Shown here: positions 10,361 through 19,177 of the stretch, in pieces
Position numbering within the stretch: position 1 is the first letter of the stretch
How the letters are laid out: each line of letters starts with the position of its first letter
NCBI RefSeq assembly: GCF_001458415.1
Contig: NZ_CYSD01000043.1
Coordinates: forward strand, 220,762 to 284,761
DNA length: 64,000 nucleotides
Source: Tritonibacter multivorans
GTDB taxonomy: Bacteria > Pseudomonadota > Alphaproteobacteria > Rhodobacterales > Rhodobacteraceae
Direction of reading: 5' to 3'
Program-made: the position numbers and the translations under genes
Notes under the pieces: model-generated
Database searches by the model: none
Seen by the model: the letters and a program-made list of their open reading frames with translations, nothing else
What the model was told of the DNA's origin: nothing

Positions 10361-11050
10361 TCAACCCAATGCGTAGCCTGCGCCGCGCACCGTGCGCACA
10401 GGATCGGCGCCGCCATGCTGCGTCAACGCCTTGCGAAGACGGCCGATATGGACGTCCACGGTGCGTGTATCGACGTAAATGTCGCGGCCCCAGACACGGT
10501 CCAGAAGCTGCTCTCGGCTCCACACCCTGCCCGGCTTTTCCATAAAGGTGGACAGCAGCCGGAACTCAGTCGGGCCAAGCTTCAGCGGCTGTTCACTGCG
10601 CGACACCTTATGCGTTTCTGCGTCCAGAACGATGTCTTCAAACTCCAGTCGCATGCCGACGGTGGCAGGACGCACCCGGCGCAGCTGTGCGCGGACACGG
10701 GCCATCAGTTCGATCACGGAATAGGGTTTGACCACATAGTCGTCAGCCCCGGTTTCCAGGCCGCGCACTTTGTCGACCTCTTCCGAGCGCGCGGACAACA
10801 TAATGACCGGGATATTGCGGGTTTCCGAGCGGGATTTCAAACGGCGGCACACTTCGATCCCGCTCAGATTGGGCATCATCCAATCCAGAACGATAATATC
10901 GGGCATGTCCTCATCGACCAGAAGCAGCGCTTCTTCGCCGTTTTCGGCCTTGATAACCCGGAAGCCGTCGGCTTCCAGATTATATGCGAGCACTTCGCGC
11001 TGTGCCAATTCGTCTTCGACCACCAGAACTGCGGGCTGATCGGCACTCAT
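10361..11050 (-). CDS. phoB: Phosphate regulon response regulator PhoB
   Basis: A 229-residue OmpR/PhoB-type response regulator. The receiver domain occupies residues 1-125, with acidic pocket E12-D13, phospho-acceptor D56 in VLDWMMP and the conserved lysine in VVKPYS. The winged-helix domain fills 130-229 (GPTEFRLLSTFM, VDVHIGRLRKAL, VRTVRGAGYAL). It binds PHO boxes when phosphorylated by PhoR; a candidate box lies before pstS. It is the last gene of the phoR-pst-phoU-phoB cluster, 3 bp after phoU. Confidence 0.97.
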   Translation of the reverse strand: MSADQPAVLVVEDELAQREVLAYNLEADGFRVIKAENGEEALLLVDEDMPDIIVLDWMMPNLSGIEVCRRLKSRSETRNIPVIMLSARSEEVDKVRGLETGADDYVVKPYSVIELMARVRAQLRRVRPATVGMRLEFEDIVLDAETHKVSRSEQPLKLGPTEFRLLSTFMEKPGRVWSREQLLDRVWGRDIYVDTRTVDVHIGRLRKALTQHGGADPVRTVRGAGYALG

Positions 11051-11053
11051 GAC

Positions 11054-11764
11054 TTACACCTTTTGCTCAGTGGTCGAGGTGATGTCAGCCTTGGCGCGGT
11101 CTTCTTCCGGCTTTTCACCGGTGACCAGATAGACCACCTGCTCTGCGATTGCAGTCACATGGTCGCCCATGCGTTCGGTGTTTTTGGCGATGAAATGCAG
11201 GTGCATACAGGCCGAGATATTGCGCGGATCTTCCATCATATGGGTCAGGAATTCGCGGAACAGCGCGTTATACATCTGGTCGACTTCTTCATCGCGGGCG
11301 ATGACATCACGGGCCAGTTCGGCGTCCCGCTGGATGTAGCTGTCCAGCGCATCCTTCAGCATCAGTTCCACTTCGCGCGCCATGCGGCGCAGCGCAGCGG
11401 TCCCATCCGAGATGTTCGGCCCCTGTGCCAGCAGCGAGGTGCGCTTGGCCATGTTCTTGGCATAGTCACCGATACGTTCCAGATTGCCCGCGATTTTCAT
11501 CACTGACAGAACCAGACGCAGGTCGCTTGCCGTCGGCGCGCGCAGCGCGATCAGACGGGCCGATTCCTCGTCGATCAACTCTTCCAGGCCATCGATGGCT
11601 TTGTCGCCATCGCGGACCTCGAGCGCGAGATCCTCGTCGCGGGTTTCCAGCGCTTTCGCACCGAGGCGGATGGCCTCTTCGACAAGGCCACCCATTTTCA
11701 TGATCTGGGCCTGCATGGCCTCCAGATCACGGTCAAATGCGGATGCAATGTGTTGTTCTTCCAT
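11054..11764 (-). CDS. phoU: Phosphate signalling complex protein PhoU
   Basis: A 236-residue two-bundle helical protein that links the Pst transporter to PhoR and holds the regulon off when phosphate is plentiful. The repeated PhoU motifs are visible: EEAIRLGAKALETRDEDLA in the first half and ERMGDHVTAIAEQVVYL in the second, with metal-binding D/E residues. The start at 11764 (MEEQHIASAF) follows a purine-rich GGGGAGTTTTCCC stretch. The frame continues upstream only into pstB sequence. pstB lies 34 bp before it. Confidence 0.96.
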   Translation of the reverse strand: MEEQHIASAFDRDLEAMQAQIMKMGGLVEEAIRLGAKALETRDEDLALEVRDGDKAIDGLEELIDEESARLIALRAPTASDLRLVLSVMKIAGNLERIGDYAKNMAKRTSLLAQGPNISDGTAALRRMAREVELMLKDALDSYIQRDAELARDVIARDEEVDQMYNALFREFLTHMMEDPRNISACMHLHFIAKNTERMGDHVTAIAEQVVYLVTGEKPEEDRAKADITSTTEQKV

Positions 11765-11798
11765 GGGAAAACTCCCCTTCAGTAAGTAACCGGTGATC

Positions 11799-12596
11799 TT
11801 AACCGATACGGCCGGTGATGTAGCTCTCTGTGCGCGGGTCTTCGGGGTTGGTGAAGATTTGGCCGGTGGGACCAAATTCCACGAGGTTGCCCAGGTGGAA
11901 GAAGGCGGTTTTCTGGCTGACGCGCGCGGCCTGCTGCATGGAGTGCGTGACGATGACAACCGAATAGCGGCTGCGCAGCTCGTCGATCAGCTCTTCGACC
12001 TGTGCGGTTGCAATCGGGTCTAGCGCCGAGCACGGCTCGTCCATCAGCAGAACTTCGGGCTCGGTGGCAACGGCACGCGCAATACACAGACGCTGCTGCT
12101 GGCCGCCAGACAGGCCGGTGCCCGGCTTGTCCAGACGGTCTTTGACCTCGTCCCAGATTGCGCCGCGGCGCAGGGATTTCTCGACGATCTCGTCCAGCTC
12201 GGCTTTGTTCTTGGCCAGGCCGTGGATGCGTGGGCCGTAGGCCACATTGTCATAGATCGATTTGGGGAACGGGTTCGGTTTCTGGAACACCATGCCCACT
12301 TTGGCGCGCAGCTGCACCGGGTCGACGCGCTTGTCATAGATGTCTTCGCCATCAAGCAGAATGTCACCGGTGACCTTACAGATGTCGATGGTGTCATTCA
12401 TCCGGTTCAGGCAGCGCAGGAAAGTGGATTTGCCACAGCCCGACGGGCCGATGAAGGCTGTGACGGTCTTGTCTTCGATCTCGACGTTGACGTCCTTGAT
12501 CGCATGGGCTTCGCCATAATGTACGTCTACGCCTTTGGCTGCGATCTTGGTCTTTTGCTGTTCCATGGTTTTATCCATTGCGGTCATATCGTTCAT
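11799..12596 (-). CDS. pstB: Phosphate ABC transporter ATPase PstB
   Basis: A 265-residue ABC ATPase driving phosphate uptake. Walker [10 protein letters not shown], the signature LSGGQQQRL, Walker [13 protein letters not shown] and the PstB-type H-loop [12 protein letters not shown] are all intact. It is a little longer than E. coli PstB (257 aa) because of an N-terminal extension; an internal Met ([12 protein letters not shown]) is a possible alternative start. It lies 18 bp after pstA and 34 bp before phoU. Confidence 0.96.
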   Translation of the reverse strand: MNDMTAMDKTMEQQKTKIAAKGVDVHYGEAHAIKDVNVEIEDKTVTAFIGPSGCGKSTFLRCLNRMNDTIDICKVTGDILLDGEDIYDKRVDPVQLRAKVGMVFQKPNPFPKSIYDNVAYGPRIHGLAKNKAELDEIVEKSLRRGAIWDEVKDRLDKPGTGLSGGQQQRLCIARAVATEPEVLLMDEPCSALDPIATAQVEELIDELRSRYSVVIVTHSMQQAARVSQKTAFFHLGNLVEFGPTGQIFTNPEDPRTESYITGRIG

Positions 12597-12614
12597 TTTT
12601 GTTACCCCTTCAGC

Positions 12615-13958
12615 TTACCAGCGGCGTTCGAAGCGGCGGCGGAGGATCACTGCCACAGTGTTCATGGTGACGAGGAAGATCAACAGGATGATGATACCAC
12701 CCCAGGCGCGCTCATAGAACGCAGGGTCCGCACGCTTGGCCCATTCAAAGATCTGGGCAGGCATGGCAGAGTTCGGGGACAGAAGGCCTTCGGCGATGCC
12801 TTGCGGCGGGTTGGAGGCGATAAAGCCCACCATGCCGATCAGCAGAAGCGGTGCGGTTTCCCCCAGCGCCTGTGCCAGACCAATAATGGTGCCGGTCAGG
12901 ATGCCCGGTGCGGCCAGCGGCAGCACGTGGTGGAACACCGCCTGCATTTTCGAGGCCCCTACCCCCAGTGCCGCATCGCGGATCGACGGCGGAACCGACT
13001 TCAGCGAGGCACGGGTAGAGATAATGATGGTCGGCAGCGTCATCAGCGTCAGCACCAGACCACCCACCAGCGGCGCAGAGGTCGGCAGGTGCATGTAGTT
13101 GATAAAGACCGCAAGGCCCAGAATACCAAACACAATGGACGGAACAGCCGCGAGGTTGGAGATATTCACCTCGATGATGTCGGTCAGCCAGTTCTGCGGG
13201 GCAAACTCTTCCAGGTAGATGGAAGCTGCGACACCAATCGGCAGCGCCAGCGCCAGAACCACCAGCATCATGAACAGCGACCCCATCATGGAGACACCGA
13301 TACCGGCCGCTTCGGGACGCGCGTCCGAAGCGTCTGCGCCCAGAATGAAGTCCCAGTTGAAGGTCTTTGCGATCACGCCAGCTTCCACAAGCGCATCCAC
13401 CAGATCCAGTTGCTCGGAGGAGATGTTCTTGTCATTGGCAATATTGGCGCGGATCACGCGACCCTTGAGGTAGCCGTCTACACGCGATTGCGCGAGGAAG
13501 CGGAATTCAACGGTGTCGCCAATCTTTTCGGGGTTGGCGACCACAAATTCGCGCAGCTGGGCTGCCGCATCCTTGGACAGCAGGCCCGCCATGGCCTTGG
13601 CTTTCAGCGGGGTATCAATGCCGAGGCCGGTCACCTTGGCTTCGATCGCATTTCGAATGATCGGGGAATAGCCGAAGGTGGTGACCTTCTTAATATCCGC
13701 CAGATCACGATTGCCTTTTTTGTCCAGTTTGCTTTCCAGCAGTTCAACATCCAGCGTGATGAAGGTCTGCTGAAACGCGCCCGTGCCTTTGGATACGATA
13801 TTGAAAACCAGCACCGCCAGCATCAGCAGGCCGATGGCAATCGCGCCAATGCCATAGGCGCGGAAGCGTTTTTCAGCGGCATTGCGGCGCTTGGTGCGGT
13901 CTGTCAGCTCCAGAAGCGAGGAGCTGGGACGCGGGGTGTTTTGAGTGTTCTCAGACAT
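12615..13958 (-). CDS. pstA: Phosphate ABC transporter permease PstA (long form)
   Basis: A 447-residue inner-membrane permease, far longer than E. coli PstA (296 aa). One membrane helix at about 35-57 is followed by a polar, charged domain of about 165 residues that should face the periplasm. Then comes the usual permease core with the EAA loop (DAALGVGASKMQAVFHHVLP) that contacts PstB. Large N-terminal periplasmic domains in PstA and PstC are common in alphaproteobacteria. It overlaps pstC by one base. Confidence 0.93.
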   Translation of the reverse strand: MSENTQNTPRPSSSLLELTDRTKRRNAAEKRFRAYGIGAIAIGLLMLAVLVFNIVSKGTGAFQQTFITLDVELLESKLDKKGNRDLADIKKVTTFGYSPIIRNAIEAKVTGLGIDTPLKAKAMAGLLSKDAAAQLREFVVANPEKIGDTVEFRFLAQSRVDGYLKGRVIRANIANDKNISSEQLDLVDALVEAGVIAKTFNWDFILGADASDARPEAAGIGVSMMGSLFMMLVVLALALPIGVAASIYLEEFAPQNWLTDIIEVNISNLAAVPSIVFGILGLAVFINYMHLPTSAPLVGGLVLTLMTLPTIIISTRASLKSVPPSIRDAALGVGASKMQAVFHHVLPLAAPGILTGTIIGLAQALGETAPLLLIGMVGFIASNPPQGIAEGLLSPNSAMPAQIFEWAKRADPAFYERAWGGIIILLIFLVTMNTVAVILRRRFERRW

Positions 13959-15436
13959 TAGTCGTACTGCTCCCGGTATTTGCGCACGATGGCGAGCGCG
14001 AGCACGTTGAGGCCCAGGGTAAGGACAAAGAGCGTCAGGCCAAGGGCGAAGGCCACCAGCGTTTCAGGGCTGGCAAAATCGGTGTCGCCCGTCAGCTGGC
14101 TGACAATACGGGTGGTGATGGTGGTCATGCTCTCCAGCGGGTTGGCAGAGAATTTTGCAATCGCCCCTGCCCCCATAACCACGATCATGGTTTCCCCAAT
14201 CGCGCGGGAGGCCGCCAGAAGAACCGCACCAACGATGCCCGGAAGCGCGGCTGGCATAACCACTTGGCGGATGGTTTCGGACTTGGTGGCGCCCAGACCA
14301 AGAGAGCCGTCGCGCATGGCCTGCGGCACTGCGTTGATGATGTCGTCAGACAGCGAGGACACAAAGGGGATCAGCATGATGCCCATGACCACGCCTGCGG
14401 TCAGAACCGAGGTCGCGCCAGACATCCACTCAACACCCAGAATGCCATTTTCGCCCTGGCCAAAGAACCGCACCAGCGCGGGGCCAACGGTCAGCAGGGC
14501 AAACAGACCGTAAACAATGGTCGGGATGCCGGCGAGGATCTCCAAGAGCGGCTTGGCAAAAGAGCGCACCGCATTGTTGGCGTATTCCGACAGGTAGATC
14601 GCAGCAAACAGGCCAATCGGCACCGCAACCAGAAGCGCGATCACCGAGATATACAGCGTGCCCCACAACAGCGGCAGGATCGACAGCTCAGAGTCGCCGC
14701 GGAAGTTCGGCGCCCAGGTGCCGCCGAAGAAGAAATCGGTCCAGCTGTGCAGGCTAAAGAAGTTGATGGTCTCAAAGAACATCGACAGGACAATGCCAAT
14801 GGTGGTCAGGATCGCGAGGGAAGCCGCCAGAATAAGCAGCGCCATGATCCCCTGCTCCACCACATTGCGGGCACGGAAGTCCTTGTGTGTCTTGGAATAG
14901 GAATAAGCAAATCCAACGGCCGCGATCAGCGCGACAACAAAGATCATTGCTGTGGTGCCGGTGTTGCTCAGGTTGCGATAGCTTTGTGCCGCATTCAGAA
15001 CCTCGGGGCGCACGTCGGACCCAAGGGCCACGCCGATTTCGCCCAGACGGCCGCGCACATCCGAGAATTCAGAGCGCATGTTGCGGGCCTGTTCAGGTGT
15101 CATGACACCTTCGGAAACCGCAAGATCAAGACCTTCTGCAACACGGCGCACGTCGCTCATGACGAGGCCCAATGTGGAGCTTTCGGGGATCGCCTCTTCG
15201 GGGATCAGGCTCGACACGCGGCTTTCGATGAAAAGCGGCTGTGCCAGAAGCCAGATGGCCAGAACACCCAGTGCGGGGACAAGGCCGGTCAGCGCGACGT
15301 TGTGCCCATAATAGCTGGGTAGCGAATGAAGATCCTTCGAATTTCCACCGGCAGAGGCAAGCGCTCTTTGCCGGCCGAGGAAGAAACCGGCAACAGAAAG
15401 TGCCAGCAAAATGAGGACGAGCCATAGGAGAGGCAT
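13958..15436 (-). CDS. pstC: Phosphate ABC transporter permease PstC (long form)
   Basis: A 492-residue permease (E. coli PstC is 319 aa). An N-terminal helix, a short link and a second helix precede a polar region of about 95 residues (roughly 70-165), then a long helix and the permease core with EAA loop DGSLGLGATKSETIRQVVMP. The start at 15436 (MPLLWLVLILL) was chosen because GGAG lies six bases upstream; the frame runs on toward pstS without a better site. The last base is shared with pstA, indicating coupled translation. Confidence 0.93.
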   Translation of the reverse strand: MPLLWLVLILLALSVAGFFLGRQRALASAGGNSKDLHSLPSYYGHNVALTGLVPALGVLAIWLLAQPLFIESRVSSLIPEEAIPESSTLGLVMSDVRRVAEGLDLAVSEGVMTPEQARNMRSEFSDVRGRLGEIGVALGSDVRPEVLNAAQSYRNLSNTGTTAMIFVVALIAAVGFAYSYSKTHKDFRARNVVEQGIMALLILAASLAILTTIGIVLSMFFETINFFSLHSWTDFFFGGTWAPNFRGDSELSILPLLWGTLYISVIALLVAVPIGLFAAIYLSEYANNAVRSFAKPLLEILAGIPTIVYGLFALLTVGPALVRFFGQGENGILGVEWMSGATSVLTAGVVMGIMLIPFVSSLSDDIINAVPQAMRDGSLGLGATKSETIRQVVMPAALPGIVGAVLLAASRAIGETMIVVMGAGAIAKFSANPLESMTTITTRIVSQLTGDTDFASPETLVAFALGLTLFVLTLGLNVLALAIVRKYREQYD

Positions 15437-15483
15437 TGAGTGCTCCGTTCCAAGCGAATTTGCAGGGGTGTATTGAAACGAAA

Positions 15484-15510
15484 GGCCGGGGTAGCGCAAC
15501 CACCCCGGCC
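15484..15510 (-). terminator. Partial terminator/attenuator between pstS and pstC
   Basis: GGCCGGGGT pairs with ACCCCGGCC (9 bp, 9-base loop). On the minus strand it is followed by TTTCGTTT, a broken T tract. It lies 26 bp after the pstS stop and 48 bp before the pstC start. A leaky terminator here would give more binding protein than permease, as in many binding-protein transporters. Confidence 0.7.
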
Positions 15511-15536
15511 AGTTTTTTTAACCGAATGCCGGGAAC

Positions 15537-16592
15537 TTAGGAGTTGCCGCCCATGGTTGCTTCTGCCGCAACGGCTTCCTGGGTTTTGACCAGCTCAGGG
15601 TCAGCAACCAGGCCGTACTCGGACAGCGGGCCGTCGGAACCAGCAACTTCGTCAGACACGAAGAACTCAGCATATTCTTTCAGGCCGGGGATCACGCCGA
15701 TGTGGGCTTTCTTCACGTAGAAGAACAGCGGGCGGGAAACCGGGTACTCACCAGTCGCGATGGACTCGGTGGAAGGAACGATGCCGGACATGGTTGCAAC
15801 TTGCAGCTTGTCGGTGTTGTTCTCGTAGAAGGCCAGACCGAAGACGCCGATGCCGTCTTTGTTGCTTTCGATGCGCGCCAGGGTCTCGGTGTAGTCGCCG
15901 TCGATGTCAACGGAAACGCCATCGGTACGCAGAGCGATACAGGCTTTTTCAGCGGCTTTGTGCTTCGCCTTGTCGGTGTCGCCTTCAGCGGCGGCCAGCA
16001 GGGCGTCGAATGCGCCGGTGGCTTCACAGCCCGCCAGGATCACTTTGTCTTCGAAAACTTCGCGGGTGCCGTGCTTGGTGCCCGGAACGAAAGCTTGGAT
16101 CGGCTGTGCCGGGAACGCAGCGTTTACGTCGGCCCAGGTTTTGTTCGGGTTGTCGACCAGCGCGCCGTCTACCAGAACTTTGTCGGACAGAGCCAGGAAC
16201 CAATCGGTCGGGGTGTATTCGAAACCGTTGCCGTTGATGTCGGAGGCGAACACGATGCCATCATAGCCGATGCGGACTTCGATGATGTCGGTTACGCCGG
16301 CTTCCGCACAGGCTTTGATTTCTTTTTCTTTGATCTTACGGGACGCGTTTGCAACGTCGATGGTGTTCTCGCCAACGCCTTCACAGAAGCGCTTCAGGCC
16401 AGCGGAAGACCCACCGGATTCAACAACCGGTGTCGGGAAGTCGAAGTTTTCGCCGAACGCTTCGGCAACGATGGAAGCATAAGGCAGAACGGTGGAAGAG
16501 CCGGCAACCTGAACCTGGTCGCGCGCTGCAGCTGCGGTTGCGGATACGGCAGCAATTGCCAGGGTCGATGCGGTGAGTTTCACAAAGGACAT
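15537..16592 (-). CDS. pstS: Periplasmic phosphate-binding protein PstS
   Basis: A 351-residue binding protein with a Sec signal peptide (helix LTASTLAIAAVSATAAAA, cleavage likely near residue 23). The mature protein begins with the phosphate-loop motif AGSSTVLPY. ESGGSSAGLKRFCEG and the GTKHGTREVFED loop provide further phosphate ligands. It captures inorganic phosphate for PstCAB. It is the first gene after the PHO-box promoter and is separated from pstC by an attenuator-like hairpin. Confidence 0.95.
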   Translation of the reverse strand: MSFVKLTASTLAIAAVSATAAAARDQVQVAGSSTVLPYASIVAEAFGENFDFPTPVVESGGSSAGLKRFCEGVGENTIDVANASRKIKEKEIKACAEAGVTDIIEVRIGYDGIVFASDINGNGFEYTPTDWFLALSDKVLVDGALVDNPNKTWADVNAAFPAQPIQAFVPGTKHGTREVFEDKVILAGCEATGAFDALLAAAEGDTDKAKHKAAEKACIALRTDGVSVDIDGDYTETLARIESNKDGIGVFGLAFYENNTDKLQVATMSGIVPSTESIATGEYPVSRPLFFYVKKAHIGVIPGLKEYAEFFVSDEVAGSDGPLSEYGLVADPELVKTQEAVAAEATMGGNS

Positions 16593-16676
16593 CTACGTCT
16601 CCATGAGATTTATGAATTTACGATCACCCCCAAGATGATCTTGCAGCCTCTCCTAGAAGCTTCACATGAGCCTTTT

Positions 16677-16705
16677 GTGACACGTATGTAACGGTTACAT
16701 GACAA
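16677..16705 (-). promoter_or_regulatory. PHO box upstream of pstS
   Basis: Read on the minus strand, three heptamers occur with exact 11-base periodicity: TTGTCAT, CCGTTAC and GTGTCAC. The known PhoB site is built of CTGTCAT-like repeats at 11-base spacing, so two of the three are strong matches. The box ends 85 bp before the pstS start and lies downstream of phoR, so phosphate starvation should induce pstSCAB-phoU-phoB from here. Confidence 0.82.
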
Positions 16706-16856
16706 CAGGGGGCTTCCCCTACGGAATTACAGGATTTTTCCGCGCTGCGGCAAAAAAAGAGCGCAATTCTTCCAACAATTGGACTGGTTTGCCGATGGGC
16801 AAAAAGATTATTTTTTACAATGGATTGCGATAATGGGTGTCGGTTTTGCAACGGCA

Positions 16857-16895
16857 GCGATTTCGGCGCATATTGAAATATCACGCCGAAATCGC
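16857..16895. repeat. Long inverted repeat between phoR and pstS
   Basis: GCGATTTCGGCG pairs perfectly with CGCCGAAATCGC (12 bp). The loop itself contains ATATT-GA-AATAT, so the whole 39-base element can fold into a nearly continuous hairpin. It begins about 10 bp after the phoR stop. No T tract follows on the minus strand, so it is not a classic terminator; it may stabilise the phoR 3' end. Confidence 0.75.
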
Positions 16896-16904
16896 CGTTG
16901 TTAA

Positions 16905-17945
16905 TTATTGTGGCAGGATTACGGTGAACACGGCGCCTTTGCCCAATTCACTTTCGACCCGAAGCCGCCCTCTGTGACGGTTGATTATGTGTTTTACAAT
17001 GGCCAGCCCCAGCCCGGTGCCGCCCATTTCGCGCGAACGGTGGCTGTCGGCGCGGTAAAACCGTTCCGTCAGGCGCGGCAGGTGCACAGGGTCAATGCCT
17101 GGGCCATTGTCGATCACCTGGACCCGGACGGCAGGCGCGCGCAGGGCGCGGTCCCGTTCAACCGGGGTGACAACCACACGCGCGTCGGACCCGCCGTATT
17201 TCACCGCGTTCTCGATCAGGTTTGTAAAGACCTGCTGGATCTGGTCGGGATCGGCGGGAATTTCGACCGGGGTGGCGGGGGCCTCAAGATGCAGGGACAC
17301 CCCACCATTGCTGGCCAGGGGTTCCAGTGACTTGATTGTGGACTCCAGCTGTGCCGCCAGATCGATGCGTTCTTTGGGGCGGACCCGTTCTTCGCTTTCC
17401 ACCCGGTTCAGCGACAGAAGATCGCCAACCAGACGGTTCATCCGGTTTGCCTCGCCCTCCATAATGGTCAGAAAGCGGTCGCGTGCATTTGCGTCGTTGC
17501 GCGCCGGTCCGCGCAGGGTTTCAATAAACCCCATCAGAGCCGTGAGCGGCGTGCGCAACTCGTGACTGACATTGGCGACAAAGTCCCGCCGCATCAGGCC
17601 GGCCTGTTCGCGTTCGGTGATGTCCTCAAAGCAAATCATCACCGCGCCGCCGTTGACCGCACCAATGCCCGCGACATAACGCAGGTTGACCTCGAAGGTG
17701 GTGTCCTGCGCGCCGTCATTTGACAGGTGCCGGGTCTTGCGTGAGGCGCGGTCCAGCAGACAGCTTTCGATCGCCGAAGACACAGAGGGCTGGCGCAGGA
17801 TGGTTGCAAAATGGCGGCCAATGATCTGCGGCCCCAGCAAGGTAGAGCCCGCCACATTGGCTGCGATAAAGCGTTCGGTCTGGTCCACCAGGACGGCCGG
17901 CAGCGGAACCGCTGCCAGAAATCCGTCGATCAATTCTTGCGACAT
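16905..17945 (-). CDS. phoR: Phosphate regulon sensor kinase PhoR, without membrane helix
   Basis: A 346-residue histidine kinase. A PAS-like domain occupies residues 5-110, followed by the dimerisation/phospho-acceptor domain with H128 in VSHELRTPLT and a full ATPase domain (NLIENAVKYG, DNGPGI, GGTGLGLAIVKH). Unlike E. coli PhoR it has no N-terminal membrane helix; the N-terminus DGFLAAVPLPAVLVD is only moderately hydrophobic. It probably reaches the membrane through PhoU and PstSCAB. It lies upstream of pstS in the same direction, with its own stop-proximal hairpin. Confidence 0.92.
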   Translation of the reverse strand: MSQELIDGFLAAVPLPAVLVDQTERFIAANVAGSTLLGPQIIGRHFATILRQPSVSSAIESCLLDRASRKTRHLSNDGAQDTTFEVNLRYVAGIGAVNGGAVMICFEDITEREQAGLMRRDFVANVSHELRTPLTALMGFIETLRGPARNDANARDRFLTIMEGEANRMNRLVGDLLSLNRVESEERVRPKERIDLAAQLESTIKSLEPLASNGGVSLHLEAPATPVEIPADPDQIQQVFTNLIENAVKYGGSDARVVVTPVERDRALRAPAVRVQVIDNGPGIDPVHLPRLTERFYRADSHRSREMGGTGLGLAIVKHIINRHRGRLRVESELGKGAVFTVILPQ

Positions 17946-17998
17946 GAGTCGTGCCTCGTTCAGTACAGTGGCGGCCTCTTAGAGAGCGATTGTAACTC

Positions 17999-19177
17999 TC
18001 ATGTGGCAGCCGAAACGGCATCGGCGAAAATCCGGCGCAAAAGCTCCGGCTCCTCAAGGCCTACGGACACGCGGAAAAACCCTTCGTGCAGACCCAGAGC
18101 GGCACGATTGTCCGCGCTGAGGGCGCGGTGCGATGACGATGCCGGATGTGACAGCGTGGTGCCCACGTCGCCAAGGGTTGGCGCAAAGTTCAAACCCTCG
18201 GCCGCGCGGGCAAAAGCGTTTGCGGCCTCGCGCCCGCCATTCAGCTCAAAGCTCACCATATTGCAGCCCCTGCCCCCAAGCAGCGCCAAAGCGCGTGCCT
18301 GGTCGGGGTGATCTTCGCGCGTCGGGTAAATCACCCGTTTGATCCCCGGCAGGGTAGCCAGATGATCCGCCAGGTCCTTAGCAGTGGCTTCCGCACGATC
18401 ATAGCGCAGGTCAAACGACAACAGGCCGCGCTCGGCCAGCCAGCAGTCAAAGGGCGATGGCGTCATACCTGTGGTGACAGAAAACACCCGCATCCGATCA
18501 TTCAGCGCCGGATCTTTTGCCACCACATAGCCCAGCATCACATCAGAATGCCCTGCCAGCAGTTTGGTGACCGAGTGGATGACAATATCCGCCCCATGTT
18601 CAAAGGGTTTGAACGCCCGTGGCGTGGTGAACGTATTGTCCACCGCCAGCAGGATGCCCTTCTCGTGACACAGCTGCGCCAGACCTGTGATGTCTGCAAC
18701 TGCCAGCGTAGGGTTCGACACGACCTCAACCAGCACCAGCTTGGTTTCCGGTCTGATCGCGGCGCGCACGGCGTCAATATCGCTGGGATTGGCCAGCGAG
18801 GTCGAAATCCCCAGACGCGGCAGGTCTTCTTTCATCAGGCGCAGGGATCGCCCATACAGCTGATCCGCCCCAATCACATGATCGCCGCTCTGCAACAATC
18901 CCATGAGCACGCAGGACACCGCCGCCATGCCTGAGCCCACAACAACCCCGCCCGTCGCGCCTTCCATGGCGTCCAGTCGTTTTGCAACCACATCGGCATT
19001 GGGGTGACCCTCGCGGGAATATGTGTAGCCCTGAAGCTTGCCTTCATACTGGGCATCCAGTTCGTCCGGATGGGCAGAGGCATAAACCACAGAGGGGCTC
19101 AGCGGGGTTGCGACGGGCGTGCTAACACTGTCAGGAATCCCATGCGGGCGCATGATCGAGGGACGGGAATTCTTCAA
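17999..19177 (-). CDS. Cys/Met metabolism PLP-dependent enzyme (cystathionine beta/gamma-lyase or synthase type)
   Basis: A 392-residue fold-type I enzyme of the transsulfuration family, which makes or breaks cystathionine or adds sulfide to O-acyl-homoserine. The PLP lysine is K205 in SVTKLLAGHSD; YTYSREGHPN near 51, GSGMAA near 81 and the VVSNP active-site strand are canonical. The arginine that binds the substrate carboxylate is in GFFRVSVGLEE near the end. The exact substrate cannot be read from sequence; MetC-, MetB- and MdeA-like enzymes share these motifs. It starts directly after the stop of the gamma-carbonic-anhydrase-like gene. Confidence 0.88.
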   Translation of the reverse strand: MKNSRPSIMRPHGIPDSVSTPVATPLSPSVVYASAHPDELDAQYEGKLQGYTYSREGHPNADVVAKRLDAMEGATGGVVVGSGMAAVSCVLMGLLQSGDHVIGADQLYGRSLRLMKEDLPRLGISTSLANPSDIDAVRAAIRPETKLVLVEVVSNPTLAVADITGLAQLCHEKGILLAVDNTFTTPRAFKPFEHGADIVIHSVTKLLAGHSDVMLGYVVAKDPALNDRMRVFSVTTGMTPSPFDCWLAERGLLSFDLRYDRAEATAKDLADHLATLPGIKRVIYPTREDHPDQARALALLGGRGCNMVSFELNGGREAANAFARAAEGLNFAPTLGDVGTTLSHPASSSHRALSADNRAALGLHEGFFRVSVGLEEPELLRRIFADAVSAAT

